Assembly: GCA_021613535.1 (NCBI GenBank)
Contig: CP075496.1
Location: 3,038,001 to 3,102,000, forward strand
DNA length: 64,000 nucleotides
Direction of reading: 5' to 3'
From: Adineta vaga
Lineage: Eukaryota; Rotifera
The notes beneath the pieces are model-generated. The model was not told where the DNA came from and made no database searches. It was given only the letters and a program-made list of their open reading frames with translations. A program made the position numbers and the translations under genes. Shown here piece by piece: positions 12,346-24,851 of this stretch; position 1 is the stretch's first letter; each line of letters opens with the position of its first letter.

Positions 12346-15300
12346 TAATTACTTTCTATGTGATAAACAATTTTGTTTTTATGAAGGCAAACAAATATTT
12401 TAATCCATGATATTTTTTATATTTTTATTTTTATTAATTGATAAAAACGACTTGATTGTTTTACATCGAAAATTAGATATGACTGTCATAAATATCACTA
12501 TATTTATTATAAACCTATTTTCATCTACAATACTTAATTGAATAGATTGAAATTATACAAAACTGGCTTGGTCGATTTAATCGAGATCAGCGTTTGCAGA
12601 AAATAAATCTATATTCAGACAAAAGTATTCTAGAATTGATTCTATGAACTTTGCTTTACAATAATATACTTTTGTTATCTGAACAGTTATTTAACATAAA
12701 TCTACACATAGAACAAAAAGATCTACAAAAATTGTCTTGATATACGTAAAAAACTGAATGATACCATCTGTTGCTAATTTATCTGGATGATCTTTGCATT
12801 GTACTAAACCGACATACAATACTGCATAAGTCACATTCTTTGCCGTCTATAAACACTTGAGGCATATGTATGACTCTAATATGTTCTTATTAGCGATTGT
12901 TAAAATAGCATTCTATTTCTTACAAACAACTTTATCACATTATATTACTTTACAAAAGAAGGATACTTCACAAAAATATACAACCATATGCATACATATT
13001 CATTTCGGAATGACTTTAGTTTTCAATCTCAAATATTGCAGTTCATTAAGCACATATATTCATGAATATATCTTCTACAAACAGTCTTATAGAGATCATT
13101 CATCGTATATATATATATATTTACTACTGACTACTTTGTCTTTGGATAATACTGATCATGTTGATGTCAAAAATTTGTGATGAAAAAGTAAACTAAAAAA
13201 ATCGAATTGAAAATCGAATAGATCTTTACATAGATACATGATGAATATGACTGTTTATATTTTCTTACTTTGAATTTCTCAATTACCAATTACTGATATA
13301 ATTTACACATGGATATGAAACAAGCCGACAAACATTGTTCTATACAATCATATATCACCATCAAAAAATCAATAAATGAGATGATAGAAAAATGTGTAGA
13401 GTATTCACATAAAATCACTTTTTCTCTTTCATGTCATGAAAATATCTATAGAAAAAAATTTCTTCTGATACTATTCTATCTATAGTATAAAAAGAATAGA
13501 TTTGATATACAACATAAAATAGATAAATTAATGAATAGAACTGTCAAGGCTTTGATAAAAAAAAAAGGTAACCAGTTGTTTCCAATCGATTGGATTTAAT
13601 TTGATTGTTTTTTAATGATAGCTTTGAAGAATGGCGTATTATGTATGATGTAACGAACATATGGTGTTCGTTTGATTATATATATCATTGCAGAAATAAT
13701 TGTGCTTTTTCTCAGAATAAATATTCGAAAAAAATTTTTTGTTTAAAGGTAAAATACAAGTAGGAATAATAATTCAACAATGATTTATTGATCAAATAAT
13801 TTATTTCTATTTGCTGTACATAAAATTTTTATCTCTAATCTATATTTTTTGTAGATATCTTCTATTTTATAAAACTTAACAATATATTTATCAGATATGA
13901 TGCTAATTATGCTAATTGTGTTCCGTCTTTCATATCTTCATTCACACGTTAAAGTACAAAGTCATACATTTTGTTTTTATACCTACGAATATATAAATGA
14001 CTAAACTTGCCTACGTCGCGCCCGTTACTACGCACGAATAGTCTGTTCTCTCTCTTTCTTTTTCTCTTCTTCTGTGAAAATAAATCAGATGATGAAGCTG
14101 GTGAACGATCGTGACTCTCTTGAACATATATGTATGTATATCCACGCTCAAAGCTATTACATAAAAACAGAGAGAGTGTGTGTGAGCAAAGTACGTTCAT
14201 AATAAGTGAAATGAAAAGACGACAAAAAAGTGACTTCGCTTACGGCTTTTCTAAGAATACTTATGCAATGAATGTTATAGGGTATTGATATCATTAGTCA
14301 AGAAATGATGCTTGAAAAAACAATGAAGATTAATGATTGATCATTTACTATAAATAACAATTAACCGGAACAGGTATGAAATAATGTAGTTGAAGAGAAT
14401 GAGAGAAGTTGCAAGAGAACCAATATATATATATATATATATCTGTATGTAGACTGTTTCAATAGAATGAATATTCAGTTGCTTGTGCTCAGAAAAATAG
14501 GTGGTTTATTATAAATTATCTGTTACAATAATCTTTTTTGGATGATAGCTTGAAATAAATTATAAATCAGCATCTGTTAGAAAGTTTGTAAATACTTCAT
14601 TCTATTCTTTATCAGATTTAGTCTCTCTGTTCTCTTTTTTCGTACTATGTAATGTAGGTATATACAGGCAACTACTTATAGTTGTTATTTTCTGTCCAGA
14701 TGAATTTTTTTTGCATAAAACTCTTTATTTTTATTGGATAGATTAAAATTCATGTTGAAGTAGGTAATATAAATTTCTCTTCGCATTGCATTGTAGATCA
14801 AATAAAAAAGTAATTCAGACTCTCTTGATCTTATTGATTAGTCTTTTGTTTTATGTGTTGAAATAACCTTGTCGCTTTGTTTTTTTCCTTTTTTCTACGT
14901 AAAAAGGTCAAGTCTTTAATATCTTTTTCTACTGATAGTCATATACTATTGTCTTTGTTTATTTTATGGTTGCACTTGACCAAGCTTTCTGTTTGATCAT
15001 TTTTTCTTCTATTTACTATATGATATAGTGACCGTAGCGACGACAATAAGGGGCGTATTTTGGTATTAACTGCCACATCACAATATTCAAATTTCGTTCT
15101 CCTTCTCTTCTTTTTTCGCTTCTCTATAAATTGATCGTTCTCTATTTTATTCTTTCTTTTTCGGTGCAATATGTGCTTACTCCCGAATGAAGTCAAGTGT
15201 TCAATTCCATACAAATCCAATGGTTTGTATGCATTAAACCAAGACATTCATATTATATTGATAGATAATGAGAACATTAAAAAACAGCCACGACAAGTGC

Positions 15301-17373
15301 TCCAATAATGGTCACTAGCGTACTATTTTAAGTATAGAAATATGAGCATCGACTAAATGTGTATAATCATTATTTGCAATGCTCTGTATGTGTGTGTGTG
15401 TATGTTGATCTACTATATATGCGTGTGCACGACATATGCCCACATGTATATATGTTCCATAAATATAAGTTGAAAAGAAAAGAACATAATGTAGACACGA
15501 GATGATTAGACATTAGGTTCGATTGAACAAAGACGAAGGTCAATCAGCTAGATCAGTTCTTTTTTTTCTTTTCTATAGAGACTATTTTCATTGATGTTTT
15601 ATTAGTTTAATGTAGTACAAGAATAAAATAGGTGTCGATTGTCACCTATAGAATAGCAAACAATGATCATTATCATCAATGTCCTAAAAATAGATCATTA
15701 TATATATGTACACATATATTTATAAAGATCATTAATGGTTAAGGACTTGTTCTTCAATGAACCATACGGATCAATGATCAATCTTTTCTCTTATCTTCTT
15801 ATTTTTTTAACAATTCATTCTTCACTAGTTCTACATGAATAAATACTCAATATGTTTACACACATATCGACATCTGTAAAAATGAATAGAAATTTTTTTC
15901 GTAGTCGATTGATAATTAGAAATAAGATAGATCAAACTAGACATGATCATTGACCTTCTCTATCATCTATTACCACCTCTTTATATTCATCAATCGCCTG
16001 CTTGTCATTTGTAATAGTAACTGGTCACATTCACTTGTGATGTTTCAGATGTGAGTGATAGAGAGACACTAATCATTCATTTATATAAAGAAATGAGGTT
16101 AGATAAACAATAGAATTTCAAATAATCGAAAGAAGCACGATCTACTATAGTCTTTATACACCATCTACATTTTCTCTCTTTTCAATCAAATTTTGACAGT
16201 ATAGAGAAGCAGGAGAGTATCGATCATAAGAAGATGAAAAAAAAAATCATATGACGTTTGTAAGTTTACTTTCATTACTCTTTGCGTTTTCATTATGTAC
16301 GTATTTCAAGTTAAAATGAAAAATATATACGAAAAAGACCATTGACTTTTTGCATTTATTTTCTATGTAAGTAGCAAGCAGCAGATGAGAAAGAGAGAAG
16401 AATGAGAAAAAACTCGTTTTTTATTCGAACAAAATATACTAGAGAACATTATGGCATTAATATAATTAGTATGTTTCTTGTTTCTTTCATACTTTCACAT
16501 CAATAAATTCCATATTTCTGTTTTTTCTTTATACTGTCTGCTCAATTTGATCGAACAAAGTAATGGTATGGAGAAATGATCAGTGAATGTCTGGTCGACC
16601 TTTTTTTAACCAACTAACACTACTGCAGCATACATCGCACGTTTCTTTCTCTCTCTCAGTTTCTGTTCTTTTGTTCATAATTACCACATCACACACAAAC
16701 ACACAATGAGTGAAACCTGATGGTAGCTGTTGATCGGCCAACACAGACGTATGTGTATACTTGGCGTCAGGAGTGTTCTGTTTTTCAATCGTCTACAATG
16801 CAACTAGCAAAGTGTTATCGCTATTGCTAACATAGACGTTGTATGTATATATATTGCCAGAGGGGTTTCGCATAGCGATTCAACGTCAAAGTAGATGAAT
16901 GATAGAGTGATGGTATACATGATTCATCGTCATCATACTTTCATTATATATGTCAGTTTTGTTTTTTGATATCATCTTTATATGCAGAAGGGAGGGGAAA
17001 CAAAGAAAAAGAAATGAACGGACGAGTGAGAAAAGGACAATAATTGTTCAGTTATTTGTCCCATTCTTTTTTGTTGTCTACTATCATAATCAATAGAAGA
17101 TAATATGAACAATGAACAAACATATTTATTTTTGTTATCAGAAAGGTGAGAAAGCCTCAATGAGTTGGATAGAATGTTTGTCAAATTCGACAGTTCTATG
17201 ACACTATTTAGTCATTCCTTTACAACTCTCACTTACTAAATATTAGGAATTGGATTTTGATTTCTTTCGACAATCGATCATGGACAACAAGAGATAGAAA
17301 GAGAATTAGATTTTAATCAATATTTTTATAGTAAGAAATTATTTTAGACTATATCATTTGTTCATTATTCTAG
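12346..17373. other. Long intergenic stretch, no gene supported
   Basis: About 5 kb without a supportable gene. It contains TA microsatellites (near 13108-13122 and 14424-14442), a TG microsatellite near 15390-15402, and pyrimidine-rich tracts. Frames at 12857-13180, 13949-14200, 14939-15247 and 16978-17184 are low-complexity, lack domains and do not join to neighbouring exons. The segment next to 17374 is expected to hold the promoter and 5' UTR of the FAM124-like gene. Confidence 0.5.
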
Positions 17374-19559
17374 ATGGCTACTGTTTGTTATACTCCTTGT
17401 GAACTTATTTTAAAAATTGGTAGTAACGAATGTGATGAAATTTCTACGACAATAAGTAGTCTTCTTCGTACATGTTCGATAAGTGAGCAATCATTTTTTG
17501 TTGTTGAACGTCAAATTCAACCAACAACTTATTATGGTTCATTTACTAATCAATCATTATCAACAGCAACATCAATACCAATTCCATCTCAATCTTTAAG
17601 TTGTGTTCTTCTTTTAACAGACGATATTCTTAAACAACAACAACTTGTTCGTCCATTACAAACTTCAACTAAGAATAAAACTTCATCAATAATTTTACCA
17701 AAATCAAAACATTTTTTTAAATCAACACATACATGGAATTTTCATCATAAAATTGAATTATTAGATGAAAATAAACAGACAATAGCACGACAAGATTATT
17801 ATGAATTATCTTATTGTTTACCATTATGGTCCGTATCACACATTCCTCACAGCCGTCAGCCCATTGTACGTTTTAATATATTTACTCAACATTTTGATGC
17901 AATGTTAATATTTTATACACGTTTATTTCAACGTAAACCTGATTCTAGCAAACCAGGTTTCGTTCTTTTCATTCTACCATCAATACCACATATGAAAATA
18001 ATCTATCAGTTTTCAATTAAATATTCTCCATCAATACAACCGTATACAATTGCTCAAAGTGCATATCTAAAATTTCGTTTAAATAATTTAGATCATTTTA
18101 TTAATGAATATTCAAGTAAATTATTTACATTGAATAAATTGGAATATTATATATATGATCCAGATGGAAATCTTCTTCATTTACATTTATATGATTTATC
18201 TAATAGAAAACATTTTGAAGAACCAAATCATTCAAAAATATTTACGCATAAAAATGATAGTGGTGTTGGTGATAGTAGTGATCCTCCACCAACTCAATTA
18301 TTCAGTTCAATTGTTCCACAAGGTTATAGACAATTCTATCCAGTTAATAATGAAAAACAACAACATTCAACCATATTGAATGGCGATATTGATGTTCAAA
18401 GTCATTCGTCTCAATCATCACATGATTCAGGTCGTTGGAGTTCAATATCATCAAATGAATTAAATCCAAATAATCGTACGAAACGAACAGTTCATCATAT
18501 TCCAATTACAATTGTGAACAGTACATCAGTATCAGTAGCAGAAAAGAAAAATGAAAATTATCTTGAAGAAACTGTTCATACTTCGAAAGTAAAACAACAA
18601 CAACACAGAACAGGTATCAGTTGATATTTTTTTAGAAACGTATCATGTTGAACTGTATGTTGCATACAAACAAACTTTTCTTATATCGAAATCCTTACGT
18701 TCATGATCTAAATTTCGATAAAAATAAATTGTAAACTCTTTTTATTGATTTTTTTTAATATTTCTTATGATGAATTTCCTTATAAATTTCATTCTATTTA
18801 GTATCATCTGGTATTGGTACGAAACAACAGCATCAAATCAAAACAGCAGTATATGATAGTGAGCCACGATTATCAACATTAACAAGTGTAAATAATCGTT
18901 TTTATTCATCAATGAACGATATCAAAATCAAAAATTCACTTCGTCCTTTCACAATTGATCATATAAAATCAACAGATTTACATCGTTTTCAAACAATAAT
19001 TGATCAAGATTGTGATATTTCGTATGAGGTTGATTCTCCGCGAATACAAACGGAATCATTTCCATTAGGTTATCTTAATGCATTTTTACTAAAGAAACGT
19101 CATCAGCAAGAACAATTGGTTAATTCATCACATGTTCAACACTTAATTGCTCAATTCGATAAATCGAATCCATTATTAACTACTCAACGACCAGTTTCAG
19201 TTCCACTCATGGAACAAACAATAAAACCGACGAAAGGTATTTTACAACGACGTGCACATGGTACAATCACACCTATACCGAATAAATCTTTACGAAAACG
19301 TTCAAAATCTGTTACATTTGAATGTCATGCAGATGATAATCATACATCAAGTACAGATGAAGACAAAAGTAAACATTTTATCAATCATCTACGCACTCCT
19401 CGAATCAATATTGGTATAACATTAGATTCTCGTTTAAGAAAAACACCCGTATTAGATATGTTAAGAAGTACAACTATGGAATCTGATTTTCTTGAACCTA
19501 AACAATTAAATCGAACAACATCATTAAGACAACCATTTTTACCCATGGCTCGTTTTTAA
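17374..19559 (+). CDS. FAM124-like protein (2 exons, 665 aa)
   Basis: Exon 1 is 17374-18613 and exon 2 is 18802-19559; the 188-nt intron is GT..AG and the join keeps frame (666 codons with the stop). Residues about 145-275 match the FAM124 (glyoxalase-like fold) pattern: LPLWSVSHIP, IVRFNIFTQHFDAMLIFYTRLFQR, then FVLFILPS, YQFSIKYSP, LKFRLNNLDHF and YDPDGNLLHL. The family is animal-specific with no established reaction; vertebrates have FAM124A and FAM124B. The long C-terminus is Ser/Thr/Gln-rich and probably disordered, and carries KGIL (558-561) followed by KSVTF (582-586), like PP1-docking motifs. The first exon would otherwise stop just after the donor, so the splice is needed for the long form. 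AATAAA follows the stop by about 40 bases. FAM124 assignment is by remembered sequence pattern. Confidence 0.8.
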
Positions 19560-19959
19560 AATATTTTGTTTTCTTCGTCTTCCTTTTTTTGTGTTGTAAA
19601 TAATAAAAATTTTATAATGATCTGACTATATGAATTTTAATAGAGTTTAAAAAATCTTTCTATATTAGAAAGCATTTATTCGGTGAAAATATTATCGGGG
19701 GAAAAACCAACCTTTATCAGTTTCTTCTTAGTCAATGAATAGAACAATATTGATAAACGTTGTCGTCAGCTATTTACTTTAACTCATCTAAATACTTGAA
19801 AGTCATATTTTCGTTATCATCCTCACATATAAATGAAAGAAGTTGTTAGTATTTCATTTCAGGCTGTGCTTTTCATCAAGTAATTCTTTATAAAACAGAA
19901 CATATTCTCATTTATTTGATTATTATCAGTTGTATTAAACAATAATCAACGTTATACAA
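19560..19959. other. Short intergenic region with a polyadenylation signal
   Basis: It contains AATAAAAATT near 19602, about 40 bases after the FAM124-like stop, and then AT-rich DNA up to the start of the next gene. Nothing else is supported. Confidence 0.4.
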
Positions 19960-21312
19960 ATGATTGAAAGATTTATAATAGAACCTACAAGAACTGTTAA
20001 ACAACCATCTAAATTTAGAAATTCAATTTTAAATAACTGTAGTCAATCTTGTAGAAAAACATGTTATTGTGCAACATGTATAGTCTTTATTATATGTGCT
20101 ATCTTTATTACTTTATATTTCTTTATTGAATATAATGCAATATCGATAAAAAACAATTCAAATGTTTCAATATCAACAACTCCATCAATGAATTCATCAC
20201 AAATACCACTAACAAGTAAAACATCATCATTAGTTATCTCAAATTTGACTTTATATACAACTTCTAATATAAGTAATACTACTGATAAGTTTAATTCTTT
20301 TAATATAATAAAGTTTCTCCGTTTCTATTCTCACAGATACAAGCACTGCTTCTATTATGCCAATTACTTCAAAGAGAACAACAAGAACTACTATATCAAC
20401 AAACACACAAACAACAACTACCACTACGCCGTCCACCACTGCCATTTCTAGTACCACTACTAGGCCTTCTACCACTACGTCCTCTACCACTACCACTCCT
20501 AGTACTATCATTTCTAGTACCATTCCTAGTACTACTACTACGCCTTCTACCACACCATTCCTAGTACCACTACTACGCCTTCTACCACTACGTCCTCTAC
20601 CACTACCACTCCTAGTACTATCATTTCTAGTAGTACCATTCCTAGTACTACTACTACGCCTTCTACCACTACGTCCTCTACCACTACCACTCCTAGTACT
20701 ATCATTTCTAGTACCATTCCTAGTACTACTACTACGCCTTCTGACACTACCATTCCTAGTACTCTAACGAAAGACACTATTCAGACTACTACCTCTTTTA
20801 TCACAACAACTAGCACTTCTCGACTATGTCCATCAATCTTATCAAATCCAACAGAAACAATCACTGTTTTCTCACTTGATAATAGTACAAGAGACTTATT
20901 AAATTATACACATTATGTATTTGAATTTAGGACACCAAATCAGGTAACCACAGCTTTACTTCTATTCGAATTTGATAGTAAACATCAATCTTGGTACCTT
21001 GATGATATATCAGTTAAACGAAACGATCAGTTGGACCATGAACTAATTAAAAATGGAAATTTTGAGAATGGTATATTCAATCTTATTTGGCAGTATTGTT
21101 ATTTATCCCAACCATTTTTGACCGCTCATATTACTAGTCAATATTGTCGTTCTGGTAGATATTGTTTTCAATCGCGTACCTTCGATGATCATCATAGTGA
21201 TTATCTCACACAACAATTCAATGTTCAAAGTAATATGCAATATACTATCCATTTTTACACTTTCTGTAAAGGTGAAACCGAACGGTTCAATGTATCAATT
21301 AGTTTCCAATGA
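19960..21312 (+). CDS. Type II membrane protein, Thr/Ser repeat stalk and C-terminal carbohydrate-binding-like domain; frame broken once
   Basis: Exon 1 is 19960-20272; a 64-nt GT..AG intron follows and exon 2 starts at 20337. The first 38 residues are cytoplasmic-like with several Cys, then a membrane helix at about 39-58, then a Ser/Thr/Pro stalk with many NxS/T sites that becomes repeats of STTTTPS type. Reading from 20337 is open in one frame to about 20553, where one base is missing relative to the repeat pattern; from 20554 the same Thr-rich pattern continues in the next frame to the stop at 21312. The C-terminal 150 residues (ELIKNGNFENG, QYCRSGRYCFQS, QYTIHFYTFCK) resemble jelly-roll carbohydrate-binding modules. 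Either the break is an assembly or replication slip in the repeat, or this allele is truncated. The role is probably cell-surface glycan binding or adhesion, by inference. Confidence 0.6.
20440..20760 (+). repeat. Thr/Ser/Pro-coding minisatellite
   Basis: Tandem, partly nested repeats of about 81 nt built from CCTAGTACTACTACTACG, CCTTCTACCACTACGTCC and CTACCACTACCACTCCTAG blocks. Anchors CCTTCTACCACTACG recur at 20465, 20578 and 20659. It encodes the mucin-like stalk of the type II membrane protein. The one-base irregularity near 20553 shifts the frame between copies, as expected for slippage. Confidence 0.8.
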
Positions 21313-23094
21313 GTTTCAAAGAAACTGTATTATATTTACAAAAAATTAATTGAGTGGGCTTTTAATTACATTTATATACTATCAAAACCGAAAGCATAAT
21401 ACTGATTAATTGTTGAAATATTAAGTTTTTTCTATTATGTTTAAAGCAAACCATTGGCATTTTGACAGATGTTACGATAATAGATATGTATACATAAACA
21501 CCGTACTGTAAATAGGTAAATCAACTATTTTGTGTATAAGCAACATAAAGTTGTTCTTTCAAGAGTTATGACACTTTGTTCTCAATAAAACTATAAAAGA
21601 ATGTTATCGGTTGACACGAATAACTAGTGATATTTTCTACTATCAGCAATAATAGCATTATTATCAATATTATAAAATCAAATCCATAGAACATACTATA
21701 TTGTGAACATTAATATTAACTATTCCAGTGATCAATGTCATTAATATTAAATGAGATGACACTTATATCCAAATTTATACTACATATTATTTCGTTCATG
21801 TAATGAGCAGCTTTATTTCATTTATATCAACATAGTCTCTTTTAAAACGAAAATCAGTAATAACTAGCAAGATTTGAAGAAAATGATTTTTTCTTTAATT
21901 ATAAGAAATATTGTGTATGTGGATCACTATATTCATTATATCTCTATATAAGAAATAGAAAGATATAAATTTCTGCTACGTATTTCTCTGTTATTCTAAA
22001 TTGTTGATGACGTATTTCCTCTATACTTTCTATTCTTTTCGAAACTAGTAAAGCGATAATAAAATGAAGATAATATCGTTGAGTCAGACATCACCTGGTT
22101 GTTTTATGCAACCTAAATATAGATATAAAATTGTCTCGAGTTAGAACATAATACAGATAAAAACCTCTCTGATTTCTAGAAGAAAAATTATAGAATAGCG
22201 AAAGAGTTTATTTACTTGTAATTATACGAAGTATCAGAGCACAAAGTAAATCATTAAGTGGTGTCTTTTCAATTCATTTGGTTCTGCACTTTATTTTCAA
22301 CGATACAATATTTATGTGTATCTTTTTTTCAATTATAATTCAAGGTATTAACAATGACGTCTGTAGCATCGTCAAACTTCTGCAAAAAATCTGTCATATT
22401 CAGATACATGTAATATGAAGCATACGAAAATCCTCCCTTTCTTTCACGATTATTACTTGCGAAATTTTATTTAAAGTAAAGACTTTCTACTGAGAATGAA
22501 TGATTAATCGGTAATCTAGAAGACACAAGTCAATATCGATATTTTGCTTACAATTCATTATGACAAACGAAAGCGTTCAAGAATACAGTATCTTCATATT
22601 TGTTTTGTTTTCATAAATTGTCTATTTTGTTCCAAAATAAATACAAAGAAGCAAGAAAACAGAAGAATACAAAAGGCACTCAAAATGACAACGATGATAA
22701 TGAAGACAAAACAAGAAAATGATTTGTGAAGATGATGCACAGAAAAGAAATAAGAAAGAAAAAGAAAAACACAAGTTAGAAAGAAATATTAGATGAATAC
22801 GATTTAAATAGAGATCGTATGTAGCAATCTGACCAGCAGGTTTCAAATTGTCGCATATGAGTATATTAATGGCTTCGTAAGAGTTCGGGCGCTATGATTG
22901 TTCTTTGTTTTTTTAAAGTTATTTTGATCACCGGACGCAAGACTCATTGTTAATTAAGATATGTTCTGTGCGTTATCCATTTTCTTTGGTGTATATGGAT
23001 GAAATAGGAAGAAGGACTAACAAGCGGACGGAGAAGCCAACAGCATTTAGGAAATGTGCTAGAGAAACAGAGAGAGCAAGAATTAAAAAAGATG
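21313..23094. other. Intergenic between convergent genes, no gene seen
   Basis: AT-rich DNA between the stalk protein (plus) and the globin (minus). Small overlapping frames on both strands at 22544-22846 are purine/pyrimidine-biased artefacts. No RNA gene is recognised. Confidence 0.5.
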
Positions 23095-24851
23095 TCACTT
23101 GTCGGCACCAGTTAATGCTCGATTTGTACGTGCAACAATTATATTAATTAATCGTCCGAAAGATTTTTGTCGATTATCTGTCCATTTGTCTCGTAAACCA
23201 AATTCCATAGTATGATTAAGACCATCAACAATAGCCTAAAATCAAATTATAACAAGACAAGTTAATTTAAATATAAGAAATTCATTACAGAAAAAAGCTC
23301 TCTTACTTGGATATGTTCTGATGTAACTTCATAGCCCTTATGTCTCAAACCAATGTCATGTAACATTTTGAATAATTCTTCGGGTTTATCAATCACACTG
23401 ATAAAATCATCTAGGGAATTAAAAAATTTTGAACCATGATTTCGTAAATCCATTTTCCAGCGATTCGCTGTATTAGGCGCATCTCCATCATCACCAGCAC
23501 TAGTGGTTGTTACTGCATTTGCATTGTTCATTATACGAGGATTCTGCCAAAGTGATTTTATGTCCGGACATTTTTGGAAAATTCTATAAAGTAAATGAAT
23601 ATTTTCTTTCGCTTAATATTCTCATTATAAGCCAAAGAATTTCCTAATTAAGCTAACTTGAAATGATCTAACATACGTAGGCAATTAATAAATCATCTCG
23701 ATGTTGTATCACCCTAGGCAGCAAACGATTGACATTTTCTTTCGATGTCATTCATGATTTATTATGCTTTATTTTATTTACAAATAGTATGAATCTATTA
23801 TAAATCTGAATATAATCGTTTACTTCTGTGTTTATATGTCTTTTTTCTCTCATTCATATTGTTTATTGTATAAAGAAGCAAGGCTTTCAGAAACACAATG
23901 AGAAAGAGAAGATATAGCTACGTGTGTTCGATAGCGCGCGAAGTGTGAATTAATCTGCATGATATTAGTTCTCAGCTGTTGCACATGACGTACATATATT
24001 TGTATACATAGCGAGAGAGACAAATAGATATTTACAAACAATAGGGCAAGTATCGATCAAACCAACTAAAGCAAATAGTATTGATTGTAAGTTGGTTGTC
24101 ATCATTTTCGTCGCTATCACTATGATGAGTAGTATCTTCCATTGAATATACACAATAAAGTGCTGTGCAAACAGACTATGAAAAAAAATTGAAAATGTTG
24201 TACTACGCTAACTAAAAGCTATTTGCTTCGATGTATTTATTAGAAAAATTAAATAGTAAGCATAGAGAAAAGACCAATTGAACGTTTCATTAACATACAC
24301 GAATACAGGTAGCGTGTTTCCTAAAAATCAATTTTTTTCCATGTTATAATCATAAATATGAGTTTATTTCTTCATTCTTCGATTTATTGATGATTACAAT
24401 GAGTTGTCTTATTCGCATTTTTCGATCATACTTAGTGAGGACGAGAAAGAAAAAGATGTAGAGAAAAATAAGAAAAGAACGGAAAAAAAAGTAGAAAATA
24501 ATTATGTATATATTAATATTCCAATTTCTAATCGTGACAATAAATGAGAAATAATTATTGATCTATTCTCTCTTTATTCTATCCTTTTTGTCATAGAACT
24601 ACAACATGATATGTATATATACATATTTGACAAAGAGTAGGTAATTATTCCTTGAATAGTAATTATATTCGGATAAACTATATTCTTATCTATTATTAAA
24701 AATATTTTTGCTGAATAACTTACCTGAGCATGAGCCGTTGGCCATATTCACCATAGGCTTCTCGACCTACCATTTTCCACGTTTCCCTAATAATTCTTGC
24801 GTCATCAGGTGTCAATGCTTCCGGCTCAATTTTAGTCTGACTACAACCCAT
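23095..24851 (-). CDS. Membrane-anchored globin, globin X-like (3 exons, 181 aa)
   Basis: Exons on the minus strand are 24724-24851, 23307-23583 and 23095-23235; they sum to 182 codons with the stop. The first intron is about 1.14 kb, the second 71 nt. The introns fall after codon position 2 in the B helix (after MLR) and in phase 0 in the G helix (after EHIQ), the classical globin B12.2 and G7.0 positions. The globin fold shows RETWKMVG in helix A, FQKCPDIKSLW around the C/CD corner, His92 (NHG) as distal E7, and His124 (GLRHKGY) as proximal F8. A stretch of about 25 residues rich in Ala, Asn and Thr lengthens the CD-D region. The N-terminus MGCSQ fits N-myristoylation at Gly2 with palmitoylation at Cys3, as known for globin X. 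Heme and ligand binding at a membrane is inferred, for redox signalling or lipid protection rather than bulk transport. Confidence 0.9.

Noticed and set aside
12400-17300. tRNA or other small RNA genes in the long gaps
   Set aside because: No cloverleaf-compatible pair of A and B boxes was recognised by eye; a covariance scan would be needed to exclude them.
20251-20777. Minus-strand Val-rich frames over the Thr/Ser repeat
   Set aside because: They are antisense shadows of the ACT/ACC/AGT repeat codons.
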